Part shown: positions 1-11,139 of the stretch, piece by piece
Numbering within the stretch: position 1 is the first letter of the stretch
How the letters are laid out: each line of letters starts with the position of its first letter
Source of the DNA: Miltoncostaeales bacterium
GTDB taxonomy: Bacteria; Actinomycetota; Thermoleophilia; Miltoncostaeales; Miltoncostaeaceae
Direction of reading: 5' to 3'
DNA length: 27,944 nt
NCBI GenBank assembly: GCA_030829765.1
Contig: JAUROO010000064.1
Coordinates: 1-27,944, forward strand
Notes under the pieces: model-generated
Seen by the model: the letters and a program-made list of their open reading frames with translations, nothing else
What the model was told of the DNA's origin: nothing
The model's database searches: none
Program-made: the position numbers and the translations under genes

Positions 1-115
1 GCGGGTACGACATCCGGACCTTGTGCATCTGGTAGACGAATTCATTCTCGGCCATGGGCGGAAGCCTAGAGGCGCGCCGGGGATTCCCGCAGGAGGGCAA
101 CCGGAGCCGGGAATC

Positions 116-140
116 GCCATTTGCGGCCCCCGCAAATGGC
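116..140. terminator. Hairpin in the centre of the inverted repeat
   Basis: GCCATTTGCGG (116-126) pairs perfectly with CCGCAAATGGC (130-140) around a three-base CCC loop. The 11-bp stem looks like a Rho-independent terminator hairpin without a U-tract and could end a gene lying upstream of ettA. It may also be the structure that triggered the fold-back at this edge. Confidence 0.4.
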
Positions 141-188
141 CATGCCGGTTCGCGACGTGCCCTCCTGCGGGAATCCCCGGCGCGCCTC

Positions 189-194
189 TAGGCT
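189..194 (+). promoter_or_regulatory. -10-like TAGGCT, leaderless ettA
   Basis: TAGGCT ends 7 bases before the ATG at 202 and no Shine-Dalgarno sequence is present. This is the same TAnnnT plus 6-8 base arrangement seen before ten other genes in the window, and it suggests that transcription starts at the start codon. Confidence 0.5.
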
Positions 195-201
195 TCCGCC
201 C

Positions 202-1896
<1,695 letters not shown>

Positions 1897-1904
1897 CCCC
1901 GACG

Positions 1905-1934
1905 GGGTGGGACGGGCGCCGGCCCGTCCCACCC
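1905..1934. terminator. Bidirectional terminator between ettA and the lipoprotein gene
   Basis: A 13-bp perfect stem (1905-1917 with 1922-1934) closes a GCCG loop between two convergent stop codons. There is no clear T-tract on either side, as is common in GC-rich actinobacteria. Confidence 0.65.
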
Positions 1935-1944
1935 GGTCGCGGGA

Positions 1945-2889
1945 TCAGCTGGCGCAGGTGCCGACCGCGGTCCAGGCGCCACCGCTGTCAAAGGTGCCGG
2001 TTGCGCGGAACTGGCCGTTCACGGAGATGGTGATGTTCTTCACCGTGCCGTCCAGCACCACGTCGGCGCTGTCGATGGCCAGCGTGCCGCCCGGGCCGCC
2101 CGGGCTGTCGAGACCCACCTCGTACCCGCCCACGGCGGAACCGGTGGCCTGGATACCGCGCCCCATGACCTTGCATGACGACAGGTCGAAGGTACGGGTG
2201 AACTTCGGGCTGCCGATGGTGAGCGTGTCGCCGGTGGGCTTTCCGCCGCCACTCGGGGTCGTGCCCGAGCACGACGACGGGCGCCCCGGCCAGGCCTTTG
2301 CCAGGGCCACGGCCGTCTTGGGCCCGTAGCGCCCATCGGCATTCAGGCCCTCCGCCTTCTGGAAGGCGATGAGCGCGGCCTCGGTACCCGACCCGAAGAT
2401 GCCGTCCACGTTCCCGCCGTAGTAACAGAGCCCCTTGAGGGTGGTCTGCAGCAGGTCCACCGCATCGGTGCTGTCGTTGCCCAGCGCGAGGTTCATGGCA
2501 CCCATCGTCTGGGGACCGGCGATGCCATCCACCGGCAGGCCCGCGCGCGCCTGAAAGCGCTTGACGGCCGCGGTCGTCTGCGGCCCATACACCCCGTTGA
2601 CCGGGCCGTCGTAGAAGCCCAGGTCCGCGAGATCCTCCTGGACCTCCTTGTTGGCCTTCACCACCGGGCTCTCCGCGGGCTTCGCGGTGGTGGTGCCCGT
2701 CGCCGTGGTGGTGGTAGTTGCCGTCGTGGTGGTGGTGGTTGCCGTCGTGGTGGTCGGCGTGGTCTCGGTGGTCGGCGTGGTGGGGGCCGTCACGGTCACG
2801 GTCTCGGTGCCGCCGAAGCCGCAGCCCGCGGCCAGCAGGGTCATCGTCGCCAGGCCCACGCCTGCCGCGGCGATTCGGGAGGTCTTCAT
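1945..2889 (-). CDS. Peptidoglycan-binding lipoprotein with Thr-rich linker
   Basis: 314-residue exported lipoprotein. The signal peptide starts MKTSRIAAAGVGLATMTLLA and ends in the lipobox LAAGC, so the protein should be lipid-anchored at Cys23. A low-complexity Thr/Pro linker (about residues 35-70) leads to two PG_binding_1 domains (about 78-132 and 139-200), each with the DG..G..T..A...FQ pattern. The last 110 residues form a separate Gly/Ser-rich beta domain with one Cys near each end; this faintly resembles the mycobacterial 19-kDa LpqH antigen fold, which is an inference. No hydrolase motif is present, so the role is probably cell-wall tethering. A GAGGTG Shine-Dalgarno lies 7 bases before the ATG. 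Confidence 0.85.
   Translation of the reverse strand: MKTSRIAAAGVGLATMTLLAAGCGFGGTETVTVTAPTTPTTETTPTTTTATTTTTTATTTTTATGTTTAKPAESPVVKANKEVQEDLADLGFYDGPVNGVYGPQTTAAVKRFQARAGLPVDGIAGPQTMGAMNLALGNDSTDAVDLLQTTLKGLCYYGGNVDGIFGSGTEAALIAFQKAEGLNADGRYGPKTAVALAKAWPGRPSSCSGTTPSGGGKPTGDTLTIGSPKFTRTFDLSSCKVMGRGIQATGSAVGGYEVGLDSPGGPGGTLAIDSADVVLDGTVKNITISVNGQFRATGTFDSGGAWTAVGTCAS
2689..2790. repeat. GTG/GTC trinucleotide-rich tract encoding the Thr linker
   Basis: On the plus strand the tract is a run of GTGGTG-type triplets broken by GTC, GCC and GTA. On the coding minus strand these read mostly as ACC (Thr). Such a tract could change length by slippage in steps of one residue without breaking the frame. 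Confidence 0.7.
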
Positions 2890-2963
2890 CCGGGGTTCAC
2901 CTCATGGAAGGGAGATTCATCCCGGATGGGATTCCATGTGGCCAACCGGTGCCCTTCCCGGTG

Positions 2964-2969
2964 TACCCT
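2964..2969 (+). promoter_or_regulatory. -10-like TACCCT upstream of acnA
   Basis: TACCCT matches the TAnnnT hexamer used elsewhere in the window, but it lies about 60 bases before the start codon. acnA would therefore have a leader of roughly 50 bases with a Shine-Dalgarno sequence. No good -35 element is visible. Confidence 0.35.
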
Positions 2970-3028
2970 CCCCGATCGCCCGGCGGACGCGCCGGAGCCA
3001 GAGACGAGATCCCGAATCAGGAGCCCCT

Positions 3029-5707
<2,679 letters not shown>

Positions 5708-5725
5708 GAAGGAGCATCTTCCGCC

Positions 5726-5756
5726 GGCAACCCCGGTGCCTGGCACCGGGGTTGCC
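5726..5756. terminator. Strong bidirectional terminator hairpin acnA/suhB
   Basis: A 15-bp perfect inverted repeat (5726-5740 with 5742-5756) is separated by a single T, so the real loop takes up the innermost pairs. It lies between the stop codons of two convergent genes and has no T-tract. Confidence 0.7.
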
Positions 5757-5793
5757 GTGGCAGGGCCGGGGGGGTCCGTGGCCCGGCGGGCGG

Positions 5794-6603
5794 CTACTCG
5801 ATTCCGTGGGCGGCGGCGTCCACCGCTGCGCGCAGCGGGGTGGCGAGCCCCGGTCGCGCCGCCAGTGTTCCGGGTGCGCCCTCGGGGCCCACGGGCAGGT
5901 CCTGCACCGTTCCGCCGGCAGCGGTGACGATCACCGCACCCGCCGCGACGTCCCATGCGTTCACGCCGAACTCGTAGTAGGCGTCCAGGCGACCGCAGGC
6001 CACCCATGCCATGTCGAGCGCCGCCGAGCCCCCGCGGCGCACGTCGCGCACATGCGGGACCACGCCCATCAGGCGCGCCGCCTGCCGGCGTCGCCTCACG
6101 GCGTCGTAGCCGAAGCCGGTCCCGAGGAGGGCCTGGCCGAGGTCGTCGGACGCCGCGAGCACGAGATCACGCCCGTCCATCTGCGCGGCGCCACCGCGCA
6201 CGGCGCTGAAGGTCTCGCCGCGGAGAGGGTCGTGCACCACGCCCATCAGGCCACCGTGCTCGTCGTGGCACGCGATGCTCACCGCCCACTGCGGGTAGCC
6301 CCACAGGTAGTTGGTGGTGCCGTCCAGCGGGTCCACCAGCCACCGGATGCCGGTGGTGCCGGCCACGGCCTCGCCCGACTCCTCCGAAAGGATGGCGTCA
6401 TCGGGCCGCTCCGCCCGGATCATCCCGAGGATGGTCTCATCGGCCTCGTGGTCGGCATCGCTCACCAGGTCGGTCGACGTGCTCTTGGCCACCACGCCCT
6501 CGGCGGGGCCGCCGAAACGCGCCAGCAGCTGCCCGCCGGCGATGTGCGCTGCACGCAACGCCAGGTCGAGGGCGCGCGCGGCATCGTGGGCGTCAGGGGT
6601 CAC
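5794..6603 (-). CDS. suhB: Inositol monophosphatase family protein
   Basis: 269-residue Mg2+-dependent, lithium-sensitive-type sugar phosphatase of the IMPase/SuhB family. Metal-binding motifs are visible: EESGE (Glu74-75), DPLDGTTNY (Asp91, Asp94) and WDVAAG near residue 220. Possible substrates are inositol 1-phosphate or related sugar and nucleotide phosphates; the sequence does not separate these. The GTG at 6603 is preferred over the ATG at 6612 because TAGGAT ends exactly 7 bases before it, the spacing seen at other leaderless genes here. The ORF can be read much further upstream, but only across the divergent ispH gene. suhB and ispH share a 51-base promoter region. Confidence 0.88.
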   Translation of the reverse strand: MTPDAHDAARALDLALRAAHIAGGQLLARFGGPAEGVVAKSTSTDLVSDADHEADETILGMIRAERPDDAILSEESGEAVAGTTGIRWLVDPLDGTTNYLWGYPQWAVSIACHDEHGGLMGVVHDPLRGETFSAVRGGAAQMDGRDLVLAASDDLGQALLGTGFGYDAVRRRRQAARLMGVVPHVRDVRRGGSAALDMAWVACGRLDAYYEFGVNAWDVAAGAVIVTAAGGTVQDLPVGPEGAPGTLAARPGLATPLRAAVDAAAHGIE

Positions 6604-6610
6604 GCGGGGC

Positions 6611-6616
6611 ATCCTA
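6611..6616 (-). promoter_or_regulatory. -10-like TAGGAT, leaderless suhB
   Basis: TAGGAT on the minus strand ends 7 bases before the GTG at 6603. No Shine-Dalgarno sequence lies between them. Confidence 0.5.
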
Positions 6617-6641
6617 CGTGCCGCGCCGCGGCGTGCCGCGC

Positions 6642-6647
6642 TACCCT
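6642..6647 (+). promoter_or_regulatory. -10-like TACCCT, leaderless ispH
   Basis: TACCCT ends 7 bases before the GTG start of ispH. It faces away from the suhB hexamer only about 25 bases off, so the upstream regions of the two promoters must overlap. Confidence 0.5.
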
Positions 6648-6654
6648 GCCGCCC

Positions 6655-7587
6655 GTGACCGAATCCGTGAACCTCATCTCCCCGCGCGGCTACTGCGCCG
6701 GCGTGGACCGCGCCATCGAGACCGTGGAGCGCCTGCTGCGCGAGCGGGGGGCGCCCGTATACGTGCGCGGCGAGATCGTGCACAACCAGTACGTGGTCAA
6801 GACCCTGGCCGCCAAGGGCGCCGTATTCGTGGAAACCCCCGAGGAGGCGCCGGAGGGCAGCGTGATCGTGCTGTCCGCGCACGGCAGCGCCCCCGATGTC
6901 TACGAGCGCTGTGCCGCGCGGGACCTCGAGGTCATCGACGCCACGTGCCCGCTGGTGAGCAAGGTGCACGCCGAGGTGCGGCGCTACGCCGGCAAGGGGG
7001 CCACGGTGCTGCTCGTCGGCCACGCCGAGCACGACGAGGTCATCGGAACCCGGGGCGAGGCCCCTGAGCGGGTGATCGTGGTGGAGGACGTCGCCCAGGC
7101 CGAGACCGTGCAGGTGCCCGACCCGGACAACGTGGCGCTCACCACCCAGACCACGCTGTCGCTCGATGACACGGCCGAGATCATCGCCGTGCTGAACCGC
7201 CGGTTCCCGGCGCTCCAGTCACCTGCCTCCAGCGACATCTGCTACGCGACGCAGAACCGGCAGGATGCGGTCAAGGCCGCCGTGGAGGCCACCGCCGCCG
7301 AGCTCGTGCTGGTGGTCGGATCGCAGAACTCCTCCAACTCGCAGCGCCTGGTGGAGGTCGCGCGGGCGGGCGGCGCGGAGAGCCACCTCATCGATGGCGT
7401 CGCCGATCTCGATCCCTCGTGGCTCGACGACCACCCCCGTGTCGCGCTCACCGCAGGCGCCTCCGCTCCTGAGGTGCTCGTACGCGGGGTGCTGGATTAC
7501 CTGGAAACGCGTGGATACTCCCGCAAGGGCAACGAGGTCCCAACGGACGAGGGCGTGGTGTTCGCGCTCCCGCCGCAAGTACGCTAG
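6655..7587 (+). CDS. ispH: 4-hydroxy-3-methylbut-2-enyl diphosphate reductase
   Basis: 310-residue iron-sulfur enzyme catalysing the last step of the MEP isoprenoid pathway (HMBPP to IPP and DMAPP). The three conserved cluster cysteines are Cys14 (PRGYCAG), Cys98 (DATCPLV) and Cys196 (SDICYATQNRQ). The family motifs EIVHNQYVV, SAHGS, VGHAEHDEVIG and SQNSSNSQRL are also present. The GTG at 6655 gives the usual length and N-terminus (VNLISPRGYCAGVDRAIE); no ATG is suitably placed, and a TACCCT hexamer lies 7 bases upstream. The end of the gene contains the promoter hexamer of the next gene. Confidence 0.96.
   Translation: MTESVNLISPRGYCAGVDRAIETVERLLRERGAPVYVRGEIVHNQYVVKTLAAKGAVFVETPEEAPEGSVIVLSAHGSAPDVYERCAARDLEVIDATCPLVSKVHAEVRRYAGKGATVLLVGHAEHDEVIGTRGEAPERVIVVEDVAQAETVQVPDPDNVALTTQTTLSLDDTAEIIAVLNRRFPALQSPASSDICYATQNRQDAVKAAVEATAAELVLVVGSQNSSNSQRLVEVARAGGAESHLIDGVADLDPSWLDDHPRVALTAGASAPEVLVRGVLDYLETRGYSRKGNEVPTDEGVVFALPPQVR
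7580..7585 (+). promoter_or_regulatory. -10-like TACGCT overlapping the ispH stop codon
   Basis: TACGCT ends 6 bases before the ATG at 7592. Its last T is also the first base of the ispH TAG stop, so this promoter is packed into the end of the upstream gene. Confidence 0.45.
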
Positions 7588-7591
7588 GTAC

Positions 7592-8122
7592 ATGCGTCGT
7601 TCGCCATACCTTGCCGCCCTCGCCCTTGGGGCGGGCGCCTCGCTCGCCCTCGCAGGCACCACGGGGGGCACCTGCGCATCCGGGTCCTGCGCCGTCACCC
7701 CCGAGGCCGCGGCGTGGGCGCAGGTGGCCACAGGGGTGAAGGACGATACGATCGCCTACCCGAGGTCCACCCGCGGCGCCGTGCTGCAGCGCATCCGGCT
7801 CAGTACCCAGCAGCCCGAGGATGGCGGCGACGCCACGGTGTGCGACGGGCGGCAGGAGGCCACCGCCCGCTACCGGTGGCGCGGGAAGTCGGTGACGTTC
7901 CGCAACGTCACCGTCGCCGGGGAGGACTGCACCAGCGGCGACCCCCTGCGCTTTCGCTGCACCACCCGCACGATCAGCGGCCTCGGCCGCACGCGCGACT
8001 GCACCAGCGCCAAGTGGCGCATCATCACGTGGGGCCGCTACGTACCCCGCGTCGGCGGCCAGTACGAACTGAGCGGCCCCCGGGCCTTCCCGCTCATCGC
8101 GGTCGCCCGCTCGGTCCGCTAG
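7592..8122 (+). CDS. Secreted six-cysteine protein, unknown function
   Basis: 176 residues. The N-terminus (MRRSPYLAALALGAGASLALA) is a clear Sec signal peptide without a lipobox at the cleavage site. The mature part has six cysteines (28, 33, 84, 113, 123, 137), an even number that suits up to three disulfide bonds outside the membrane, and is rich in Arg and Thr. I recognise no family or catalytic motif. The start is fixed by the signal peptide and a TACGCT hexamer 6 bases upstream. The gene is convergent with the UDP-sugar pyrophosphorylase gene, and the stop codons interlock in a shared CTAG. Confidence 0.75.
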   Translation: MRRSPYLAALALGAGASLALAGTTGGTCASGSCAVTPEAAAWAQVATGVKDDTIAYPRSTRGAVLQRIRLSTQQPEDGGDATVCDGRQEATARYRWRGKSVTFRNVTVAGEDCTSGDPLRFRCTTRTISGLGRTRDCTSAKWRIITWGRYVPRVGGQYELSGPRAFPLIAVARSVR

Positions 8123-9513
8123 ACGCGCAGCAGCAGGGGGCCGTCCACCGCCAGGTCGGCCGGCACCCGTCCCACCAGGTCGTGCGCGTCCTGCGCGAAG
8201 CGCGGATCGATCTCGATCGCGTGGGCACTCGCACCCGCGGTGTCCCGCGGCACGGAGACCCCCACGGACTCCAGCCACCGTGCCGCCCGGTCCACGAGCG
8301 CGGCACGGCACGTGGCCGGTGAGTCGGGCCCCTCGGCGTTCTTCACCGGCGCAAACCTCTCGGCACGCGCAACCTCGAGGGTCGCGGTGCGGGAGGCAAG
8401 CGGCAGCGCATCGAAAATGAAGGCCTCGAACTTGACCGCGTTCGGCGCATCCGGGTGGGGGTCGTCCACCGTGGGCACCCGCTTGTCGGCCCGGTGGAAT
8501 GGCAGGGGCGCCTGGCCCGTGGCCAGGCGCGTGGCGAACGCGCGATCCAGGCAATGCACGCCGGTATTGCCGGCCCAGTACGTCAACCGGCCGAGGTCGT
8601 CGCGCGCGGCCTCGAGATCCGCCGGCAGGTCGCTGTACTCCACAAGCCCCGCGCGGCCATCCACCGTTGCCATCACGCCCATGCGCTCATCCGGCGACGC
8701 CTTGGCCACCACCATCGTGGACATCTCCGCCCGGGCGAGCAGGTGTGCGCCGATCACCTCCGGGTCGGCGGGCCGCATCAGCGGGTTGTCCACCTGGAAG
8801 GTCATGATCACGTCGATCCCGCGCTCCTCCAGGTCGCCCAGGATGGCGGCGTGACCCATCGCGCGGAAGAGCCCCCCGTGGCCATCCGGCGAGAGCGCCA
8901 GGCGGTCCGGCGCGGCGCGCAGGATGTCCCCGCTCACGGGGTCCACGGCCGGCAGCATGCCCTGCGCGAACGTGAGGACCGTGTCCGGGGGCAGCCCGAA
9001 CATCAGGTGCTCGTCCAGGAATGCCCGGGTCTCCGCGTCGTTCACATCCGACGTCATGAGATACCAGGGCAGGTCGCACCCGTAGCGACGGCGCGTGGCC
9101 GCCACGCCCGCGGCATGGACTTCGAACAGCGACGCGTTGCTCACCGGGCCGATCGGGAACATCCCCTTCGGGTGGTCGAACCCCAGGCGGGTGCCCTGGC
9201 CGCCCGCCAGCATCACCACGGCAACGCGGTCATCACGAAGGGCCTGCTCGCCGGCCTCGACGGCCAACCGGCGCCGCGCGAGCGACGCCCCGTCACCGGG
9301 CAGGCGGTCCACCTCGGCGGGGCCGAGGTCGGGCGCGTGCCCATCGCCCGGGCTGCGCACCAATTCCCCGACGAGGCGCTGCACCAGCGCGAGGTCGAGT
9401 GACGCCACCTGCAGCGACAGGGCATCGCGGGCAGCCTGCGGAAGGGCGCGCATGGAGGCCGCCAGGCGCTCCTGCCCGGCGGCCTCCAGCTCGGCGATGA
9501 CCTGCTCGCTCAC
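8119..9513 (-). CDS. UDPGP/UAP-type UDP-sugar pyrophosphorylase
   Basis: 464-residue uridylyltransferase of the eukaryotic-type UDPGP superfamily (UAP1/AGX-like), not the bacterial GlmU or GalU type. The signature is MLAGGQGTRLGFDHPKGMFPIG at about residues 101-122, preceded by a helical N-terminal segment. Later motifs include SDVND, PDGHGGLF, VDNPLM and KFEAFIFD. The predicted reaction is UTP plus a sugar 1-phosphate (probably N-acetylglucosamine or glucose) to UDP-sugar; the substrate is not decided by what I can see. The GTG start at 9513 overlaps the TGA of the upstream dehydrogenase as GTGA, so translation is probably coupled. Its TAG stop interlocks with that of the convergent gene. 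Confidence 0.85.
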   Translation of the reverse strand: MSEQVIAELEAAGQERLAASMRALPQAARDALSLQVASLDLALVQRLVGELVRSPGDGHAPDLGPAEVDRLPGDGASLARRRLAVEAGEQALRDDRVAVVMLAGGQGTRLGFDHPKGMFPIGPVSNASLFEVHAAGVAATRRRYGCDLPWYLMTSDVNDAETRAFLDEHLMFGLPPDTVLTFAQGMLPAVDPVSGDILRAAPDRLALSPDGHGGLFRAMGHAAILGDLEERGIDVIMTFQVDNPLMRPADPEVIGAHLLARAEMSTMVVAKASPDERMGVMATVDGRAGLVEYSDLPADLEAARDDLGRLTYWAGNTGVHCLDRAFATRLATGQAPLPFHRADKRVPTVDDPHPDAPNAVKFEAFIFDALPLASRTATLEVARAERFAPVKNAEGPDSPATCRAALVDRAARWLESVGVSVPRDTAGASAHAIEIDPRFAQDAHDLVGRVPADLAVDGPLLLRV

Positions 9514-10598
9514 GCCGGGGTGAGGCAGACCTTGATCACGCCCGCCTCGCGCGACTGCATCTTGCGGTAGCCATCCGGTGCGTCCTCCAGCGACAACTCG
9601 GTGGTGAGCACCGGGGAGGGGTCGAGACGACCGGCCTTCACGGCATCGAGGAGCTCCGGGAAGTACGCCGGGCCCGGGACGAGGCCCCCGGTCACCGTGA
9701 TGTTGCGCAGGAACTGGTCGAACCAGTTGATCTCGGGCACGTTCTGCATGAAGTGGTCCATCCCGAGGCATGCGATGGCACCCCCCGCGCGCACGGTGGC
9801 GTGTGCCGCCGCCATCGACGACTTGCCGCTGATGCTGTCCACCACCACGTGCGCACCCTCACCGCCGGTCATCTCGAGCACCTGCTCGCGGATCTCGTCG
9901 GTATCGCGGGAGGTCACCACGCCGGTGGCGCCCAGCTGCCGGGCGACATCGAGGCGGTCCTCGTGGTGGCCCAGGCAGATCACGTGCGATGCGTCGAGGG
10001 CCTTGGCCCCGTGCACCGCGCACAGGCCCACCGCTCCGTCTCCGATCACCACCACGTTGTACCCGGGCTTCATCCGGGCAGACCGGAGTCCATGCCAGCC
10101 GGTGGACATCACGTCCACGAGCGGCAGCATGGTCTTCTGGCGGTCGATCCCCGCGAGCTCCTCCGGCATGGGGATGAGGGTCGTCGCGGCGAGCGGCACG
10201 CGCACGTACTCCGACTGCCCGCCCTGCACGAGTCCATCGTGCTGCCAGGTGCGCGGCGCCCACCCGAAAAGCGACCACGAGTTGCACGACGAGTGCAGGT
10301 GCTCGTGGCACATCGGGCAGGTGCCGTCCAGCACGCTGCACGAGGCCAGCACGCGGTCGCCGGGTCGGAGGTTGGTCACCTCGGCGCCCACCTCCTCGAC
10401 AGTGCCGATGAACTCATGCCCCAGGCGTGACCCGGGTTCGAACCCGAACGCCGTGCCGGCGTTCAGGATGTGCAGGTCGGACCCGCAGATCCCTGCCATC
10501 GTCACCTTCACGATCGCATCGGTGGGCTTCTCGATGGTCGCGTCGGGCACGTCGTCCACCCGGACGTCCTGATCGCCATGGAATGTGAGGCCGCGCAT
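9510..10598 (-). CDS. Zinc-dependent alcohol dehydrogenase (MDR family)
   Basis: 362-residue medium-chain dehydrogenase/reductase, cytoplasmic. Catalytic zinc ligands are Cys38 (GICGSDLH) and His61-Glu62 (GHEF). The structural-zinc lobe keeps Cys94, Cys97 and Cys105 in the usual C-x2-C-x7-C spacing, but the first ligand position (91) is Asp; Cys87 might replace it. The nucleotide-binding motif is GDGAVG. The substrate is unknown; relatives act on alcohols, glutathione-formaldehyde adducts or sugar alcohols. A GGGGGAG Shine-Dalgarno lies 7 bases before the ATG. The gene is first in an operon with the UDP-sugar pyrophosphorylase and divergent from the phosphatase gene, 49 bases away. Confidence 0.88.
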   Translation of the reverse strand: MRGLTFHGDQDVRVDDVPDATIEKPTDAIVKVTMAGICGSDLHILNAGTAFGFEPGSRLGHEFIGTVEEVGAEVTNLRPGDRVLASCSVLDGTCPMCHEHLHSSCNSWSLFGWAPRTWQHDGLVQGGQSEYVRVPLAATTLIPMPEELAGIDRQKTMLPLVDVMSTGWHGLRSARMKPGYNVVVIGDGAVGLCAVHGAKALDASHVICLGHHEDRLDVARQLGATGVVTSRDTDEIREQVLEMTGGEGAHVVVDSISGKSSMAAAHATVRAGGAIACLGMDHFMQNVPEINWFDQFLRNITVTGGLVPGPAYFPELLDAVKAGRLDPSPVLTTELSLEDAPDGYRKMQSREAGVIKVCLTPA

Positions 10599-10633
10599 GG
10601 ATGTTCTCCCCCGGTCGGGATGGGATCTGCGCC

Positions 10634-10639
10634 TAGTAT
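10634..10639 (+). promoter_or_regulatory. -10-like TAGTAT, leaderless phosphatase gene
   Basis: TAGTAT ends 8 bases before the ATG at 10648. No Shine-Dalgarno sequence is present. Confidence 0.55.
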
Positions 10640-10647
10640 CGCCCACG

Positions 10648-11139
10648 ATGACGGAAACCACACGCGTCTGCTTCGTCTGCCTGGGCAACATCTGCCGCAG
10701 CCCCACTGCCGAGGCCATCATGGCCCACCGCCTGGGCTTCGAGGACCTTGGCGTGCATGTGGAGGTGGAGAGCGCCGGCACGGGTAACTGGCATGTGGGC
10801 CACCCACCCGATGAGCGGGCACGCGATGAGGCCGCCCGCCGCGGGGTGCCGATGGCGGGGACGGCCCGCCAGTTCACCGCCGATGACTTTGCGCGGTTCG
10901 ACATCGTGCTGGCGATGGACACCGCGAACATGGAGGCACTCCGGGGCATCGCGCCGGATGCCGCCGCAGCGGACAAGGTGCACCTGCTTCGGGAGTTCGA
11001 CCCCGCAGCAGACGGGGAGATGGACGTGCCCGATCCGTATTTCGGCGGCAGCCGGGGCTTCACGGACGTCTTCGACATGGTCGACCGCTCCATCACCGGC
11101 CTCATCGGGCACATCGGGAGCGCCACGGCCGGGGAATGA
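10648..11139 (+). CDS. Low-molecular-weight protein tyrosine phosphatase
   Basis: 163 residues. The catalytic P-loop CLGNICRS (Cys11, Arg17) lies at the N-terminus and the general acid Asp129 lies in the DPYFGG motif, both as expected for the LMW-PTP family. It removes phosphate from phosphotyrosine or, in some relatives, from phosphorylated fructosamine-type adducts. The next gene, a fructosamine-kinase-family gene, overlaps by ATGA, which favours a role in protein deglycation over signalling; this is inference. The ATG at 10648 follows a leaderless-type promoter and matches the family N-terminus. In-frame codons back to 10585 are not needed. Confidence 0.92.
   Translation: MTETTRVCFVCLGNICRSPTAEAIMAHRLGFEDLGVHVEVESAGTGNWHVGHPPDERARDEAARRGVPMAGTARQFTADDFARFDIVLAMDTANMEALRGIAPDAAAADKVHLLREFDPAADGEMDVPDPYFGGSRGFTDVFDMVDRSITGLIGHIGSATAGE

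Noticed and set aside
2689..2790. CRISPR-like or satellite repeat
   Set aside because: The repeats are triplets in a coding linker, without spacers of regular length.
2648..3028. N-terminal extension of aconitase, Val-rich
   Set aside because: It is the antisense reading of the Thr linker of the convergent lipoprotein gene; the GTG at 3029 has a Shine-Dalgarno sequence.
5752..6654. N-terminal extension of ispH back to 5752
   Set aside because: The extra 300 codons are antisense to suhB; the GTG at 6655 gives the exact family N-terminus and a promoter hexamer.
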